From assembly GCA_021828805.1 (NCBI GenBank), contig JAJZCZ010000005.1:1-48150 (forward strand): DNA of 48,150 nt, given 5' to 3'. The DNA is from Nitrospirota bacterium (GTDB lineage Bacteria; Nitrospirota; Leptospirillia; Leptospirillales; Leptospirillaceae). Shown piece after piece: positions 19,378-29,674 of the stretch. Every line of letters begins with the position of its first letter. The first letter of the stretch is position 1. Below the pieces are notes generated by a model, which worked only from the letters and a program-made list of their open reading frames with translations, had not been told where the DNA came from and searched no databases. The translations under genes and the position numbers were made by a program.

Positions 19378-20034
19378 TTACGGACGCTTGACGGCCCACG
19401 AGACGACCGGCTGGGTATTGATCTGACGGGTGAAGTCGTTGATGAAGTCGGTAAAGGGAAGGATGGCCACTTTATGTGTTTTGCGAACCACGACCTTCAC
19501 ATAGAAAGATTTGTCTCCGGGAACATAATGGCCGACACCGTCAAAGCGCACATAGTTTCCTTTGAAGAGACTGTTCGATAACAGGGTGACGAAGACACCG
19601 CGGTCAAAGGCTCCATGCTTGACCAGGTGTCCGTCCTTGTCATAGGCCTTCACGACAATGGCATCAAGGAGGTTGGGCTCATTCCTCGGGTGCCAGAAGC
19701 GGAGAGTAATTTCGTTGATGCCGCGGAAGGTTTTTGTGTCGGGAACAACGATCTTGCGTCCTTTGGCATCGACATAGGGCTTTGTCCGGGTAATGTCCAT
19801 CCAGAACTTGTTGTAGTGAAGGCGTCGCGAGGGGGCAAAGTCCAGCGAGAGGGTCTTTTCCGTCGAGCCCTTCTGGGTGACGAACAGCACTTTCTGTCGC
19901 GTGGTTTTTGCCAGAGCCGTCCCGGCTTCATGCCCGGAGAAAAAGAGTGTCGCGCCCACTAAAAGTGCGATGGCAAGCGGGCGGGATCGAACGTCTCGAT
20001 CGGGCAGGGAGGTGGAACGGAAACAATCTGTCAT
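19378..20034 (-). CDS. Hypothetical exported protein
   Basis: N-terminal hydrophobic signal (RPLAIALLVGATLFFSGHEAGTALA) followed by ~190 aa of beta-rich sequence; no family recognised. Confidence 0.7.
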   Translation of the reverse strand: MTDCFRSTSLPDRDVRSRPLAIALLVGATLFFSGHEAGTALAKTTRQKVLFVTQKGSTEKTLSLDFAPSRRLHYNKFWMDITRTKPYVDAKGRKIVVPDTKTFRGINEITLRFWHPRNEPNLLDAIVVKAYDKDGHLVKHGAFDRGVFVTLLSNSLFKGNYVRFDGVGHYVPGDKSFYVKVVVRKTHKVAILPFTDFINDFTRQINTQPVVSWAVKRP

Positions 20035-20165
20035 GCGATCCTCCTTCGGAGCGTTTCTGTCGTATTGATCCGCAAGGGATGATCTTTCCGAGCTGATTCT
20101 TCGCAATCTTTCCGCAAGGCGCGTTCGGGCGGGGAGATCGTCGCTTTACGGATCATGTCAAAGGA

Positions 20166-20193
20166 ATTATACTGAAAGACGGGATTTTTTCAA
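20166..20193 (-). promoter_or_regulatory. Sigma70-type promoter for the exported protein gene
   Basis: Minus strand TTGAAA-16 nt-TATAAT. Confidence 0.6.
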
Positions 20194-20406
20194 GGATCCG
20201 GATCGGAGAGGTTCTTTTGTTTTATTGATTGTTGAAAGATAGTTATGTGGTTTGTTGCCTGTGCGCTAGCCGGTGCCTTTCACGCTCTCACCGATCTTTG
20301 GTCTGCTTTCTTTTCTTATTAATCTTAAGGACACATATTTCCCTATCGGCCGTGTCAGACTTTGCGAGGCCTCCGGGGACGTGTGAGGTCCCAAGCCGGA
20401 GCCCTG

Positions 20407-21120
20407 ATGTCGACGACCGCCTTTGTTCCCTTTCCCGGAATGCGCCCCAATTACGCAGAAATTTCAGGAGTTCTTGTCGATCCGAAATTCTGGACGACCA
20501 CCTATACCTGTGATGTGGTCCTTCAAAACTGTCATTCAACCTGCTGTTATCGCTCGAACATCCTGGCTCCCGGCGAGCGTGCCCGGATCGAGGGGCACAT
20601 AGAGGGGATTCTGCCCTTTATGGATCCTGAGAGGCGCAAGCTTTACGAGACGCGTGGAGGTTTTGAGGCGGTCTGTACCGAACAGTGTCCGGACGGATGC
20701 GAGCTCGATGTCGACGAGGTGGCGGCCATGGCCCGGATGTTCCCTCTTGAGGAGGATTATCGCTGCAACCACATCGTTCGGGGAGAAGACCACGATTCCT
20801 GCATCTTTCTGGCGAAGAGCCCCGAAGGTCTTGAACATTGCTCCATTCATGCCTACGCCCTGGCGAACGACCTCTCCTGGATGGCGTTAAAGCCTGTGGA
20901 TTGCGTTCAGTATCCCCTGGCTATTTATGAGGAGGGCGGACGGAAGATCCTGGGTGTCCAGACGACCCCCTTCCTCTCTCACCTGCCGTGCCATGAAAGC
21001 GGTCTTGGCCCCCTTTTCTACCAGTCGATGGAAGGAACGATAAAGTTTTTCATGGGAGACGATTTCTACGAGGCGCTCGACCGCCATGTCCGCTCTCTGG
21101 GTGCGCAATCCCGGTCATGA
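20407..21120 (+). CDS. Cysteine-rich YkgJ/DUF3109-like protein
   Basis: Clusters YTCDVVLQNCHSTCCYRSNILAPGE, CTEQCPDGCELD, CNHIVRGEDHDSCIFL, HCSIHAYAL, DCVQYPLAI. Confidence 0.65.
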   Translation: MSTTAFVPFPGMRPNYAEISGVLVDPKFWTTTYTCDVVLQNCHSTCCYRSNILAPGERARIEGHIEGILPFMDPERRKLYETRGGFEAVCTEQCPDGCELDVDEVAAMARMFPLEEDYRCNHIVRGEDHDSCIFLAKSPEGLEHCSIHAYALANDLSWMALKPVDCVQYPLAIYEEGGRKILGVQTTPFLSHLPCHESGLGPLFYQSMEGTIKFFMGDDFYEALDRHVRSLGAQSRS

Positions 21121-21123
21121 TTC

Positions 21124-21606
21124 TTGGCTAGAACCCCTCGCCATTCGCCCTGGTTCTGGATCTATTCCACAGGGGGGATCGGAGGCTCTCCCTGGGCTCC
21201 GGGAACCATGGCCAGCGGAACCTGCGCCCTTCTCTGGAGGATCACCCCTCCCGCGGACCGGATCTTTTATCTGATCCTCCTGCTGGCTGTTGCCGTCGTC
21301 GGAGTGATGGCGTCGGATCACGCGATCCGGGAGACGGGTCTCAAGGACCCCTCCGTCGTGGTGATCGATGAATGGCTGGGGCAGGGGGTGGCCCTTCTGG
21401 CGGCTCCGCATTCGTGGCTGGGAGCGGGACTTGCCTTTGTGTTTTTTCGCGTCTTTGATATCCTGAAGCCCCCCCCGGTCTCCCTTCTCGAGCGGGCTCC
21501 CGGAGGGATTGGAATCATGCTTGATGACGTGGGCGCGGGGCTTCTGGCCGCCCTGTGTCTTCATTTCCTCTTCCTCTTCCTTCCCTTTCCGGGAGGGGGA
21601 CGATAA
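21124..21606 (+). CDS. pgpA: Phosphatidylglycerophosphatase A
   Basis: YSTGGIGGSPWAPGTMASG; DHAIRETGLKDPSVVVIDEWLGQGVAL; FRVFDILKPPPVSLLER; TTG start. Confidence 0.9.
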   Translation: MARTPRHSPWFWIYSTGGIGGSPWAPGTMASGTCALLWRITPPADRIFYLILLLAVAVVGVMASDHAIRETGLKDPSVVVIDEWLGQGVALLAAPHSWLGAGLAFVFFRVFDILKPPPVSLLERAPGGIGIMLDDVGAGLLAALCLHFLFLFLPFPGGGR

Positions 21607-21685
21607 TCGAACTCTGTAATCGGAGCGCTTGCGCCTCTGACAACAATCATCATAGTGGCTCAAGGGGCGTGAGTCCCGGAGGCCA

Positions 21686-22771
21686 GTGGGAGGTCCGTTG
21701 ACGGAAAAGGATTCCAACAAGCAGAGGTCGCTTGATCTCGCCCTGTCCCAGATCGAAAAGCAGTTTGGCAAGGGGGCGATCATGAGAATGGGGAAGGATG
21801 CCCCGATCATTGAGACCCCGGTCGTCTCTTCCGGCTCCCTGGCCCTGGACATCGCCTTGGGGATCGGAGGCTATCCCAAGGGACGCATCATCGAAATCTA
21901 TGGTCCCGAATCGTCAGGAAAGACGACGCTGGCCCTTCACGCGATTGCCGAAGTCCACAAAAAAAATGGCATGGCCGCCTTCATCGATGCCGAACATGCC
22001 CTTGACCTCTCCTATGCCCGCAAGCTTGGCGTCAAGACCGAAGACCTTCTTATCGCCCAGCCGGACTCCGGAGAGCAGGCGCTCGAAATTGCCGAGACCC
22101 TGGTCCGCTCGGGCAGCCTCGATCTGATTGTTGTGGATTCCGTGGCGGCGCTTGTTCCGAAGGCAGAGCTTGAAGGGGAGATGGGGGATTCCCATATGGG
22201 TCTTCAGGCGAGACTGATGAGCCAGGCCCTTCGGAAACTTACCTCGTCCATCTCAAAAAGCTCCACCGTGGTGATCTTCATCAATCAGATCCGGATGAAG
22301 ATCGGCGTGATGTTCGGTAACCCCGAGACCACTACCGGTGGAAATGCCCTCAAGTTCTATGCCTCCCAGCGCCTCGACATCCGCCGGATCGAGTCCATCA
22401 AGGAGGGAGACCACGTTCTGGGTAACCGGGTGCGGGTAAAGGTCGTCAAAAACAAGATGGCGCCTCCCTTCAGGCAGGCAGAGTTCGACATCTCTTTCAA
22501 TGAAGGGGTCTCCTCTGTCGGAGAGATTATCGATCTGGGTGTTGATAACGGCCTTCTCGAAAAGAGCGGATCGTGGTATTCCTACGGCACGGAAAAGATC
22601 GGTCAGGGAAAAGAGGCGGTCAAGGCGTATCTGAAGGCCCATCCTGATCTGTCCAAGAGCCTTGACCGGGCGATCCGGGAAAAAGCGGGTCTTCCGGTTT
22701 CCGCCGCCTCAACCGCGCAGCCAGAGACGCCGCCGCCTTCCAAGGGTGCGCGGCGTGGCGGGGGCGAATAG
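21686..22771 (+). CDS. recA: Recombinase A
   Basis: [63 protein letters not shown]. Confidence 0.98.
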   Translation: MGGPLTEKDSNKQRSLDLALSQIEKQFGKGAIMRMGKDAPIIETPVVSSGSLALDIALGIGGYPKGRIIEIYGPESSGKTTLALHAIAEVHKKNGMAAFIDAEHALDLSYARKLGVKTEDLLIAQPDSGEQALEIAETLVRSGSLDLIVVDSVAALVPKAELEGEMGDSHMGLQARLMSQALRKLTSSISKSSTVVIFINQIRMKIGVMFGNPETTTGGNALKFYASQRLDIRRIESIKEGDHVLGNRVRVKVVKNKMAPPFRQAEFDISFNEGVSSVGEIIDLGVDNGLLEKSGSWYSYGTEKIGQGKEAVKAYLKAHPDLSKSLDRAIREKAGLPVSAASTAQPETPPPSKGARRGGGE

Positions 22772-22775
22772 GGGT

Positions 22776-25430
22776 ATGGACTCCCTCAGCATCCGCCGCA
22801 GCTTTCATGAATTTTTTGAGGGGAGGGGACACCGTCGCGTTCCCTCCTCTTCCCTGATTCCTCCGGGAGACCCGACCCTTCTGTTCACAAATGCCGGGAT
22901 GGTGCCCTTCAAGGACGCCTTCCTCGGCGCGGAACCCCCTCCGGCGTCGCGGTGCGTCTCGATTCAGCGGTGCGTGAGGGCCGGCGGGAAGCACAACGAT
23001 CTCGATCGCGTGGGATTTACCCGCCGCCATCACACCTTTTTCGAGATGATGGGGAACTTCTCTTTCGGAGATTACTTCAAGAAAGATGCCATTGCCTTTG
23101 CCTGGGAGTATCTGACAAAGACGCTGGGACTCTCTCCCTCGGTCCTGTGGGTGACCGTCTATTCCGATGATGATGAGGCCGCCGCACTCTGGCAGAGCGT
23201 GGCTGGCGTCGACTCCTCCCGGATTGTCCGACTGGGAGAGAAGGACAACTTCTGGCAGATGGGGAACACCGGACCGTGCGGTCCGTGCTCGGAGATCTTA
23301 GTCGACCAGGGGCCGGCCTTCTCCTGCGGGCGCCCGACCTGTGCGGTGGGGTGTGACTGCGACCGCTATCTTGAGATCTGGAACCTTGTCTTCATGCAGT
23401 ATGACCGGAGTGAGTCCGGTGTCCTGACCCCTCTGCCCCGCCCCTCCATTGATACGGGAATGGGACTTGAGCGGCTGGCCTCGGTCCTTCAGGGAGCCCA
23501 GAGCAACTTTGAGACGGATCTCTTCCTTCCCCTGATGGAGGCCATCGGGAAGAAGACCCGGATCCCCTATGGACGGGGACAGGGGGAAAAGGATTTTGCC
23601 TACCGCGTGATCGCCGATCATGTGCGCGCCAGCACCTTTCTCGTCTGGGAGGGGCTTGTTCCCTCCAACGAAGGACGGGGCTATGTTCTGAGACGTTTCA
23701 TTCGCCGTGCGATGCAGTTTTCGCTCGACCTGGGGCTTCCCACGCCGTTTCTCCCGGATCTTTCCCGCCGCTTTGCCGAGCTGATGGCCAAGCCCTACCC
23801 GGAACTTGCCGAGGGAATGGATCGGGTGGTCACCCTGCTCGCCTCCGAAGAAGACCGTTTCATGAAAACTCTTGAGACGGGATTGCCTCTTGTCCAGGAG
23901 CTGGTCCGGTCGGCCCGGGAGCGGGGAGATACGGTTCTGACCGGAGAGGAGCTGTTCTGGCTCTACGATACCCACGGGTTGCCCGTCGATGTCGTGGAAG
24001 ACTGGGCCGCCCCCCTGGGAGTGACGCTCGACACCGAGGGATTTACCGCCCGCATGGGCGAACAGAAGGAGCAGGGGCGGCGCTCCTGGGCAGGGGGACG
24101 GGCGGCTTTTCCTCTTCCAGCCTCGCGTCTGACAACCCCGACCCGCTTCGAAGGATACGAGAGGCTCGAAGGTTCTTCCCGCCTTCTCCTGCTGGCCTCC
24201 GGCGACTCGGAGGTGACGAGCGCGAAGGAAGGGGAAGAGGTCTGGGCGGTGACCGATGCCTCCCCTTTCTACCCGGAAGGGGGCGGACAGGTGGGGGATC
24301 AGGGTCGTCTTGTGTCTCCGGGCGGCATCGTGGCGATCTCCGGGGCCTACCGTCCGTATCCCGGATGGATTGCGCTCCGCGGTAAGGTTCTCTCCGGTGT
24401 CGTAGCCAGCGGGGAGACCGTCCGGCTTGAAGTTGACCGCTCCCTTCGTCTTGGTGCCCGGGTTCATCATACGGCGACACACCTTCTGCATTCAGCCCTC
24501 CGGAAGGTCCTGGGAGACCATGTCCGGCAGGCGGGCTCCCTCGTCCTGCCGGACCGGCTTCGTTTTGACTTCTCGCATGGGGCCCCGGTGACGGCCGCTC
24601 AGCTTGCGGAGATTGAGGGGATGGTCAATCGCTGGATCAGCGAAGGCGCTCCTGTGGAGATTTCCGAGAAGAACAAGGCCGATGCCCTGGCTTCCGGAGC
24701 CATGGCCTTCTTCGATGAAAAGTATGGTGACCGGGTCCGGGTTGTGGAGATCCCGGGAATGTCGGTGGAGCTTTGCGGGGGGACCCATGCCCTCTCCACC
24801 TCAGAAATCGGCTCATTCTTTATTCTGTCGGAGGCCGGCGTGGCGGCCGGGACCCGTCGGATCGAAGCCGTGGCAGGGTCATCAGCCACGCATGCCGCCG
24901 GGGCATGGCGGGAAGAGCTCCTCCGGATCCGGGAGGAGATCAAGGCTCCCGCCGGATCGATTCTCGATCGTCTCATCCAGGGCCGCAAGGACTGGGAGGA
25001 GCTGGAAAAGGAGCTTCTCCGGACCCGTTCCCGGCTTTTCGAGCTTGAAACAGAAGGCCTTTTCTCCCAGATTTTTACCGTGGGAGAGAAGCAGATCCTG
25101 GTGGCGGCGGTGGAAAGCCGCGACCTGGCCGATCTCAGGCTTCGTATGGATGTCCTCAAGGCCAAGATCTCTTCCGGTGCGGTCATTCTGGCCGGCAAGT
25201 CCGGAGGGGACCGGGTCCTCCTTCTGGGCTGGGCAACCCCCGACCTTGAAAAGACCTTTCCGGTGAATACCTGGGTGCGCTCCATGGCCCAGACCCTGGG
25301 CGGACGGGGCGGAGGGCGGCCTCTCTGGGCCGAGGGAGGCGGCAGTCCTCCTCCCTCCTGGACAGACTTCCTGGCTCAGGTACGGACAACGATGCGGGCG
25401 GCGGCAGAAAAAGCCTTGGGCGGATCCTAG
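22776..25430 (+). CDS. alaS: Alanyl-tRNA synthetase
   Basis: RRSFHEFFEGRGHRRVPSSSLIPPGDPTLLFTNAGMVPFKDAFLG; HHTATHLLHSALR; ELCGGTHA. Confidence 0.97.
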   Translation: MDSLSIRRSFHEFFEGRGHRRVPSSSLIPPGDPTLLFTNAGMVPFKDAFLGAEPPPASRCVSIQRCVRAGGKHNDLDRVGFTRRHHTFFEMMGNFSFGDYFKKDAIAFAWEYLTKTLGLSPSVLWVTVYSDDDEAAALWQSVAGVDSSRIVRLGEKDNFWQMGNTGPCGPCSEILVDQGPAFSCGRPTCAVGCDCDRYLEIWNLVFMQYDRSESGVLTPLPRPSIDTGMGLERLASVLQGAQSNFETDLFLPLMEAIGKKTRIPYGRGQGEKDFAYRVIADHVRASTFLVWEGLVPSNEGRGYVLRRFIRRAMQFSLDLGLPTPFLPDLSRRFAELMAKPYPELAEGMDRVVTLLASEEDRFMKTLETGLPLVQELVRSARERGDTVLTGEELFWLYDTHGLPVDVVEDWAAPLGVTLDTEGFTARMGEQKEQGRRSWAGGRAAFPLPASRLTTPTRFEGYERLEGSSRLLLLASGDSEVTSAKEGEEVWAVTDASPFYPEGGGQVGDQGRLVSPGGIVAISGAYRPYPGWIALRGKVLSGVVASGETVRLEVDRSLRLGARVHHTATHLLHSALRKVLGDHVRQAGSLVLPDRLRFDFSHGAPVTAAQLAEIEGMVNRWISEGAPVEISEKNKADALASGAMAFFDEKYGDRVRVVEIPGMSVELCGGTHALSTSEIGSFFILSEAGVAAGTRRIEAVAGSSATHAAGAWREELLRIREEIKAPAGSILDRLIQGRKDWEELEKELLRTRSRLFELETEGLFSQIFTVGEKQILVAAVESRDLADLRLRMDVLKAKISSGAVILAGKSGGDRVLLLGWATPDLEKTFPVNTWVRSMAQTLGGRGGGRPLWAEGGGSPPPSWTDFLAQVRTTMRAAAEKALGGS

Positions 25431-25434
25431 TCGG

Positions 25435-25941
25435 ATGGGGGCTGCGGACCGCTTCCCGGGGGCTCTCATGGGGGTCGACTGGGGAGGGCGCCGTGTGGGG
25501 GTGGCCGTCTCGGACCCCTCCCGGACACTGGCCCGACCTCTGACGGTTCTTGTCCGCGAAGGTCCCGGAACGATCCCCCTTCAAAAGGGAGAAAAGCTTA
25601 TCGCGTCTCTTCAGAAGATCGCCGCTGATCAGGGGGTAACAGGCGTTGTCTTCGGGGTTCCCTATTACCACCTCTCCGGAGACTCCAACCCTCACGCTCC
25701 GCTCTTTCTCGCCGTCGCCCGGGAGCTTGCCCGGGAACTGGGTCTTCCGCTCTTCCTGTTTGATGAAGGACAAAGCACCGCTACCGCGCGGGAGGTCAGC
25801 CAGGCAGGAAAGAGACGACGGGCCTCCCGAAGCGTTGACCATGTGGCGGCAGCGGCCCTCCTTCAAGGATTTCTGGACTCCCGCTCTCTGCCCGTAGTGC
25901 TCGTTGATGCTGATTCCGCGGCGACTGGGGGGCTGTCATGA
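25435..25941 (+). CDS. ruvX: YqgF/RuvX family Holliday junction resolvase-like protein
   Basis: MGVDWGGRRVGVAVSDPSRTLARPL; FDEGQSTATA. Confidence 0.85.
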   Translation: MGAADRFPGALMGVDWGGRRVGVAVSDPSRTLARPLTVLVREGPGTIPLQKGEKLIASLQKIAADQGVTGVVFGVPYYHLSGDSNPHAPLFLAVARELARELGLPLFLFDEGQSTATAREVSQAGKRRRASRSVDHVAAAALLQGFLDSRSLPVVLVDADSAATGGLS

Positions 25942-26975
25942 GTCTCTCTTCCCGTCTGGACAAAGTCCGGAAACTGGCTCTTGTCCTTCTTGCTGTCTTT
26001 GTTCTTTTCCTCCTCTGGTCGGCGGATGCCTTTTTCGGAGAAAGCCAGTTCAACGGGTCTCCCTTTTTTCTGAGCGTCTCCCACGGAACGCCCTTTCGGT
26101 CAGTGGTCAAGTCTCTCGCCCGGCGGGGGGTGATCACAAAGCCTGAAACAGTGATTCTCTGGGGGGATCTTCTGGGGCTTTCCCGGGCGATTCGGGAAGG
26201 TGATTATGAAATCTCGGGAGAGGATCGTCCCTTCAAGGTTATCTGGAATCTTGTTGCGGGCCAGCGCTACTATCGCAAGCTGACCGTTCCCGAGGGGTTT
26301 ACCGGATCCCAGGTGGCGGCCCGGATGGCCCGGATGGGGATCGGAACGCTTGACCAGGATCTGGCACTCCTGTCCGATCCGGGATTTGTGCAGCAGCTTC
26401 ATGTTCCTTCTTCATCCCTTGAAGGATATCTCTTTCCCAATACCTATTACTTTTCCCGGGGGACGTCACCACGGGAGGTCCTGTCAATGATGGTCTCCCG
26501 GTTCTGGCACGTCATGACGCCCGAGTGGAGGAGCCAGTCGGCAGTTCAGGGGTTGACGCTTCCTCAAGTGGTGACCCTGGCTTCGATTGTCCAGAAAGAG
26601 GCGGGAACGCTTGGCGACATGCCTCTGGTGGCAGGAGTCTTTCTCAATCGTCTGAGAAGCGGGATGAAGCTCCAGAGTGATCCGACGGTGCTCTATGTGC
26701 TCCCCGGCCACCACCGGCTCACGTCGACCGACCTCAAGATCGACTCCCCGTACAATACCTATCTCCAGGAGGGGCTTCCGCCCACCCCCATTGCCAACCC
26801 CGGAGCAGAGGCGCTCCATGCCGTCCTCTTTGCCGGGAAGGTTCCGTATTACTACTTTGTCTCGGCGGGTCCCGGTACTTCTTCGATTTTCTCCCGAACG
26901 CTGGCCGACCATGACCGGGCCATTGTCCGGATCATGAAGGACAAGCGCCGGGCCGCTCGAGCGACGGAGCGATAG
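25938..26975 (+). CDS. mltG: Endolytic transglycosylase MltG
   Basis: LEGYLFPNTYYFSRGTS; TLASIVQKEAGTLGDMPLVAGVFLNRLRSGMKLQSDPTVLYVL; SPYNTYLQEGLPPTPIANPG. Confidence 0.95.
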   Translation: MSLSSRLDKVRKLALVLLAVFVLFLLWSADAFFGESQFNGSPFFLSVSHGTPFRSVVKSLARRGVITKPETVILWGDLLGLSRAIREGDYEISGEDRPFKVIWNLVAGQRYYRKLTVPEGFTGSQVAARMARMGIGTLDQDLALLSDPGFVQQLHVPSSSLEGYLFPNTYYFSRGTSPREVLSMMVSRFWHVMTPEWRSQSAVQGLTLPQVVTLASIVQKEAGTLGDMPLVAGVFLNRLRSGMKLQSDPTVLYVLPGHHRLTSTDLKIDSPYNTYLQEGLPPTPIANPGAEALHAVLFAGKVPYYYFVSAGPGTSSIFSRTLADHDRAIVRIMKDKRRAARATER

Positions 26976-27007
26976 ACAAAAATAATTCTGAGGAATGGAT
27001 ACGAATC

Positions 27008-29674
27008 ATGGACGATTTTCAGAACGATGAGGCCCCGACAGCGGACGAGGGCGGCGATTTTCCCACACGCTTCGATTCGACCCGCGTCGAGGCCGCGATC
27101 CTCGCAAACGGGGCCATGCCCTCTTCCACGAAGGGCGGGGCACCATTTTCGATGGTGGTACCTCCTCCCAACATTACCGGTCGCCTTCACATGGGACACG
27201 CCCTCAACCTGACGATTCAGGATGTGATGGCCCGCTACCACCGGATGGCGGGAGACGACGTTCTGTGGGTTCCCGGTGTCGACCATGCGGGGATTGCGGC
27301 CCAGAATGTCGTCGAGAAAAAGCTGCGGGCGGAAGGGGTCGATTTCAAGACCCTGGGTCGTGAGGAGTTTGTCGCGCGTGTCTGGGAGTGGAAGTCGTCG
27401 ATCGGCTCGGGTATCGGAGAGCAGATCCGGAGGCTTGGGGCCTCCCTCGCCTGGGATCACGAGCGCTTTACCATGGATCCGGGATTTTCCCGGGCCGTCC
27501 GCGATGTCTTTGTCCGCCTCTATGAGGACGGGGCTCTCTACCGGGCCGAGCGCATGATTCACTGGTGTCCGCGGTGTCTCACCGCTCTGTCGGATGTGGA
27601 GGTGACCCACCAGGATCGTGTGGGAGAGCTGGTCTATGTGGAGTATCTCCTGGAAGAGGGGGAGGAGGCGCCTCTTGTGGTGGCCACCACCCGCCCCGAG
27701 ACGATCGTTGCCGATCTGGCGCTGGCCGTTCATCCGGATGACGGGCGATATCGCCGCTATGTGGGCAAAAAGGTCCGGGTTCCCCTTTCTGACCGGGTCA
27801 TTCCGGTGATCGCCGATGCGGCGGTCGACCCCCAGTTCGGGACGGGAGTCCTGAAAATTACGCCGAGCCATTCGATGGTGGACTTTGACATTGGAAGCCG
27901 CCATGGTCTGGGAACCCTGTCGGTGATCGATGCCGACGGAACAATGAACCCCCAGGCGGGTCCTCTTTCAGGGCTTCCCCGGGACAAGGCCCGGGCGCGG
28001 GCGCTCGAAATCCTCGAGTCTGACGAGCATCTTGACCGCCGGGAGCCCTACCCTCACGCGGTGGGTGTCTGCTACCGCTGCCAGACAGAGGTTGAACCCC
28101 GCCTTTCCCTCCAGTGGTTTGTCCGGATGGCCCCCCTTGCGGCCAGGGCCCGGGAGGCGGTCTCCTCAGGGCAGATCCGCTTCTTCCCTCCCACCTGGGT
28201 CAAGACCTATTACGAATGGATCGATAACATCCGCGACTGGTGCGTCTCCCGTCAGATCTGGTGGGGCCACCGCATTCCCGCATGGAGCTGCTCCGCGTGC
28301 GGCCACCTGGCGGTACTCCGGGAGGACCCCACGGTCTGTCCCGCCTGCCAGAGCCCGAAGATTTCGCAGGATCCCGATGTTCTCGATACATGGTTCTCCT
28401 CCGCCCTCTGGCCCTTTGCCACCCTGGGATGGCCCGAAGAGACGCCCGATCTGGCGCGATTCTACCCCACCTCCCTTCTTGTGACGGGATTTGACATTCT
28501 TTTCTTCTGGGTGGCCCGGATGATCATGATGGGCCTCTATCTTACCGGCAGGGTTCCCTTCCGGGATGTTTATATCCATGCTCTCGTCAGGGACGAGTTC
28601 GGCCAGAAGATGACCAAGAGCCGGGGGAATGTGGTGGATCCTCTGGAGCTCATGGATCGCTTCGGGACGGATGCCTTCCGTCTCTCCCTGGCCCTTCTCG
28701 CCTCTCCCGGGCGTGACATTCGCCTCTCGGTCGAGCGTGTGGAGGCTGCCCGGAACTTTGTCTCGAAGCTCTGGAATGCCTTCCGCTTTCTCTCCCGGGT
28801 CGTTCCCCGGGAGACGCCCGCACTTTCCGATCCCGGTGCGGTTCGGGGCATCGCCAACCGCTGGATTCTCTCGGAGCTTGTCCGCACCGAAAGGGAATAC
28901 CGGGAGGCCCTCGAGAATTACCGGGTGGACGAAGCCGCTCTTCTGGTCTACCGCTTTACCTGGAGCCTCTTCTGCGACTGGTATCTTGAGGCGTCCAAGG
29001 TCGATGTCGACCGGGACAGCCAGGATCCCTTGCGTCTGGAAACGCTCTCCACCCTCCGGACGGTGGGGGAGGCTCTTCTCGACCTCGCCCATCCCTTCCT
29101 GCCCTTTGTGACAGAGGAGCTGTCCAGGATCTTTGGATTCTCCAATGCTTCCGTAGGCTCCACGCCTTCGCTGTTAGGCCTCTCCGAGCTTCCGGGGGCG
29201 CCTCCCGACGACTTTGAGCGGATCCGGTCGATGGTCAGCTCGGTGCGGCAGATCCGGACCGTCATGAAAATCCCGCCGACTCAGGAGATCCCGGCCGCCC
29301 TTTTTCTGGGACTTCCGGGGGAAGATCCGGCTCTCTTCTGGCCCTTCCTCCGCCGGCTTGCCCGGGTTGTTCCCTCCTCCTCCCCGAATGTGCGGGGGCT
29401 CCGGGCGCCCTTCCGGGACGGCCATCTCCTCCTGGAGCTGGGGGACCTGGTGGACTTCTCCCAGGAGGCCGCCCGTCTCGACCGGGAGGTGGCCCGGGTT
29501 GAGGCGCGCCTGGCCGAGGTGACAGGACGTCTGTCCCGGGAGGACTTTCTCCAGAAGGCGCCTCCCGAAGTGGTGGAGAAGGACCGGGCACAGGTTTTGT
29601 CGTTGGCCGAAGAGAAAGAGGGGCTTCTGGCCGCCCGGGAGCAGGTTCGGGAGTTTCTCGGAGAGGGTCGATGA
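27008..29674 (+). CDS. valS: Valyl-tRNA synthetase
   Basis: VVPPPNITGRLHMGHALNLTIQDVMARYHRM; HALVRDEFGQKMTKSRGNVVDP (KMTKS). Confidence 0.97.
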   Translation: MDDFQNDEAPTADEGGDFPTRFDSTRVEAAILANGAMPSSTKGGAPFSMVVPPPNITGRLHMGHALNLTIQDVMARYHRMAGDDVLWVPGVDHAGIAAQNVVEKKLRAEGVDFKTLGREEFVARVWEWKSSIGSGIGEQIRRLGASLAWDHERFTMDPGFSRAVRDVFVRLYEDGALYRAERMIHWCPRCLTALSDVEVTHQDRVGELVYVEYLLEEGEEAPLVVATTRPETIVADLALAVHPDDGRYRRYVGKKVRVPLSDRVIPVIADAAVDPQFGTGVLKITPSHSMVDFDIGSRHGLGTLSVIDADGTMNPQAGPLSGLPRDKARARALEILESDEHLDRREPYPHAVGVCYRCQTEVEPRLSLQWFVRMAPLAARAREAVSSGQIRFFPPTWVKTYYEWIDNIRDWCVSRQIWWGHRIPAWSCSACGHLAVLREDPTVCPACQSPKISQDPDVLDTWFSSALWPFATLGWPEETPDLARFYPTSLLVTGFDILFFWVARMIMMGLYLTGRVPFRDVYIHALVRDEFGQKMTKSRGNVVDPLELMDRFGTDAFRLSLALLASPGRDIRLSVERVEAARNFVSKLWNAFRFLSRVVPRETPALSDPGAVRGIANRWILSELVRTEREYREALENYRVDEAALLVYRFTWSLFCDWYLEASKVDVDRDSQDPLRLETLSTLRTVGEALLDLAHPFLPFVTEELSRIFGFSNASVGSTPSLLGLSELPGAPPDDFERIRSMVSSVRQIRTVMKIPPTQEIPAALFLGLPGEDPALFWPFLRRLARVVPSSSPNVRGLRAPFRDGHLLLELGDLVDFSQEAARLDREVARVEARLAEVTGRLSREDFLQKAPPEVVEKDRAQVLSLAEEKEGLLAAREQVREFLGEGR

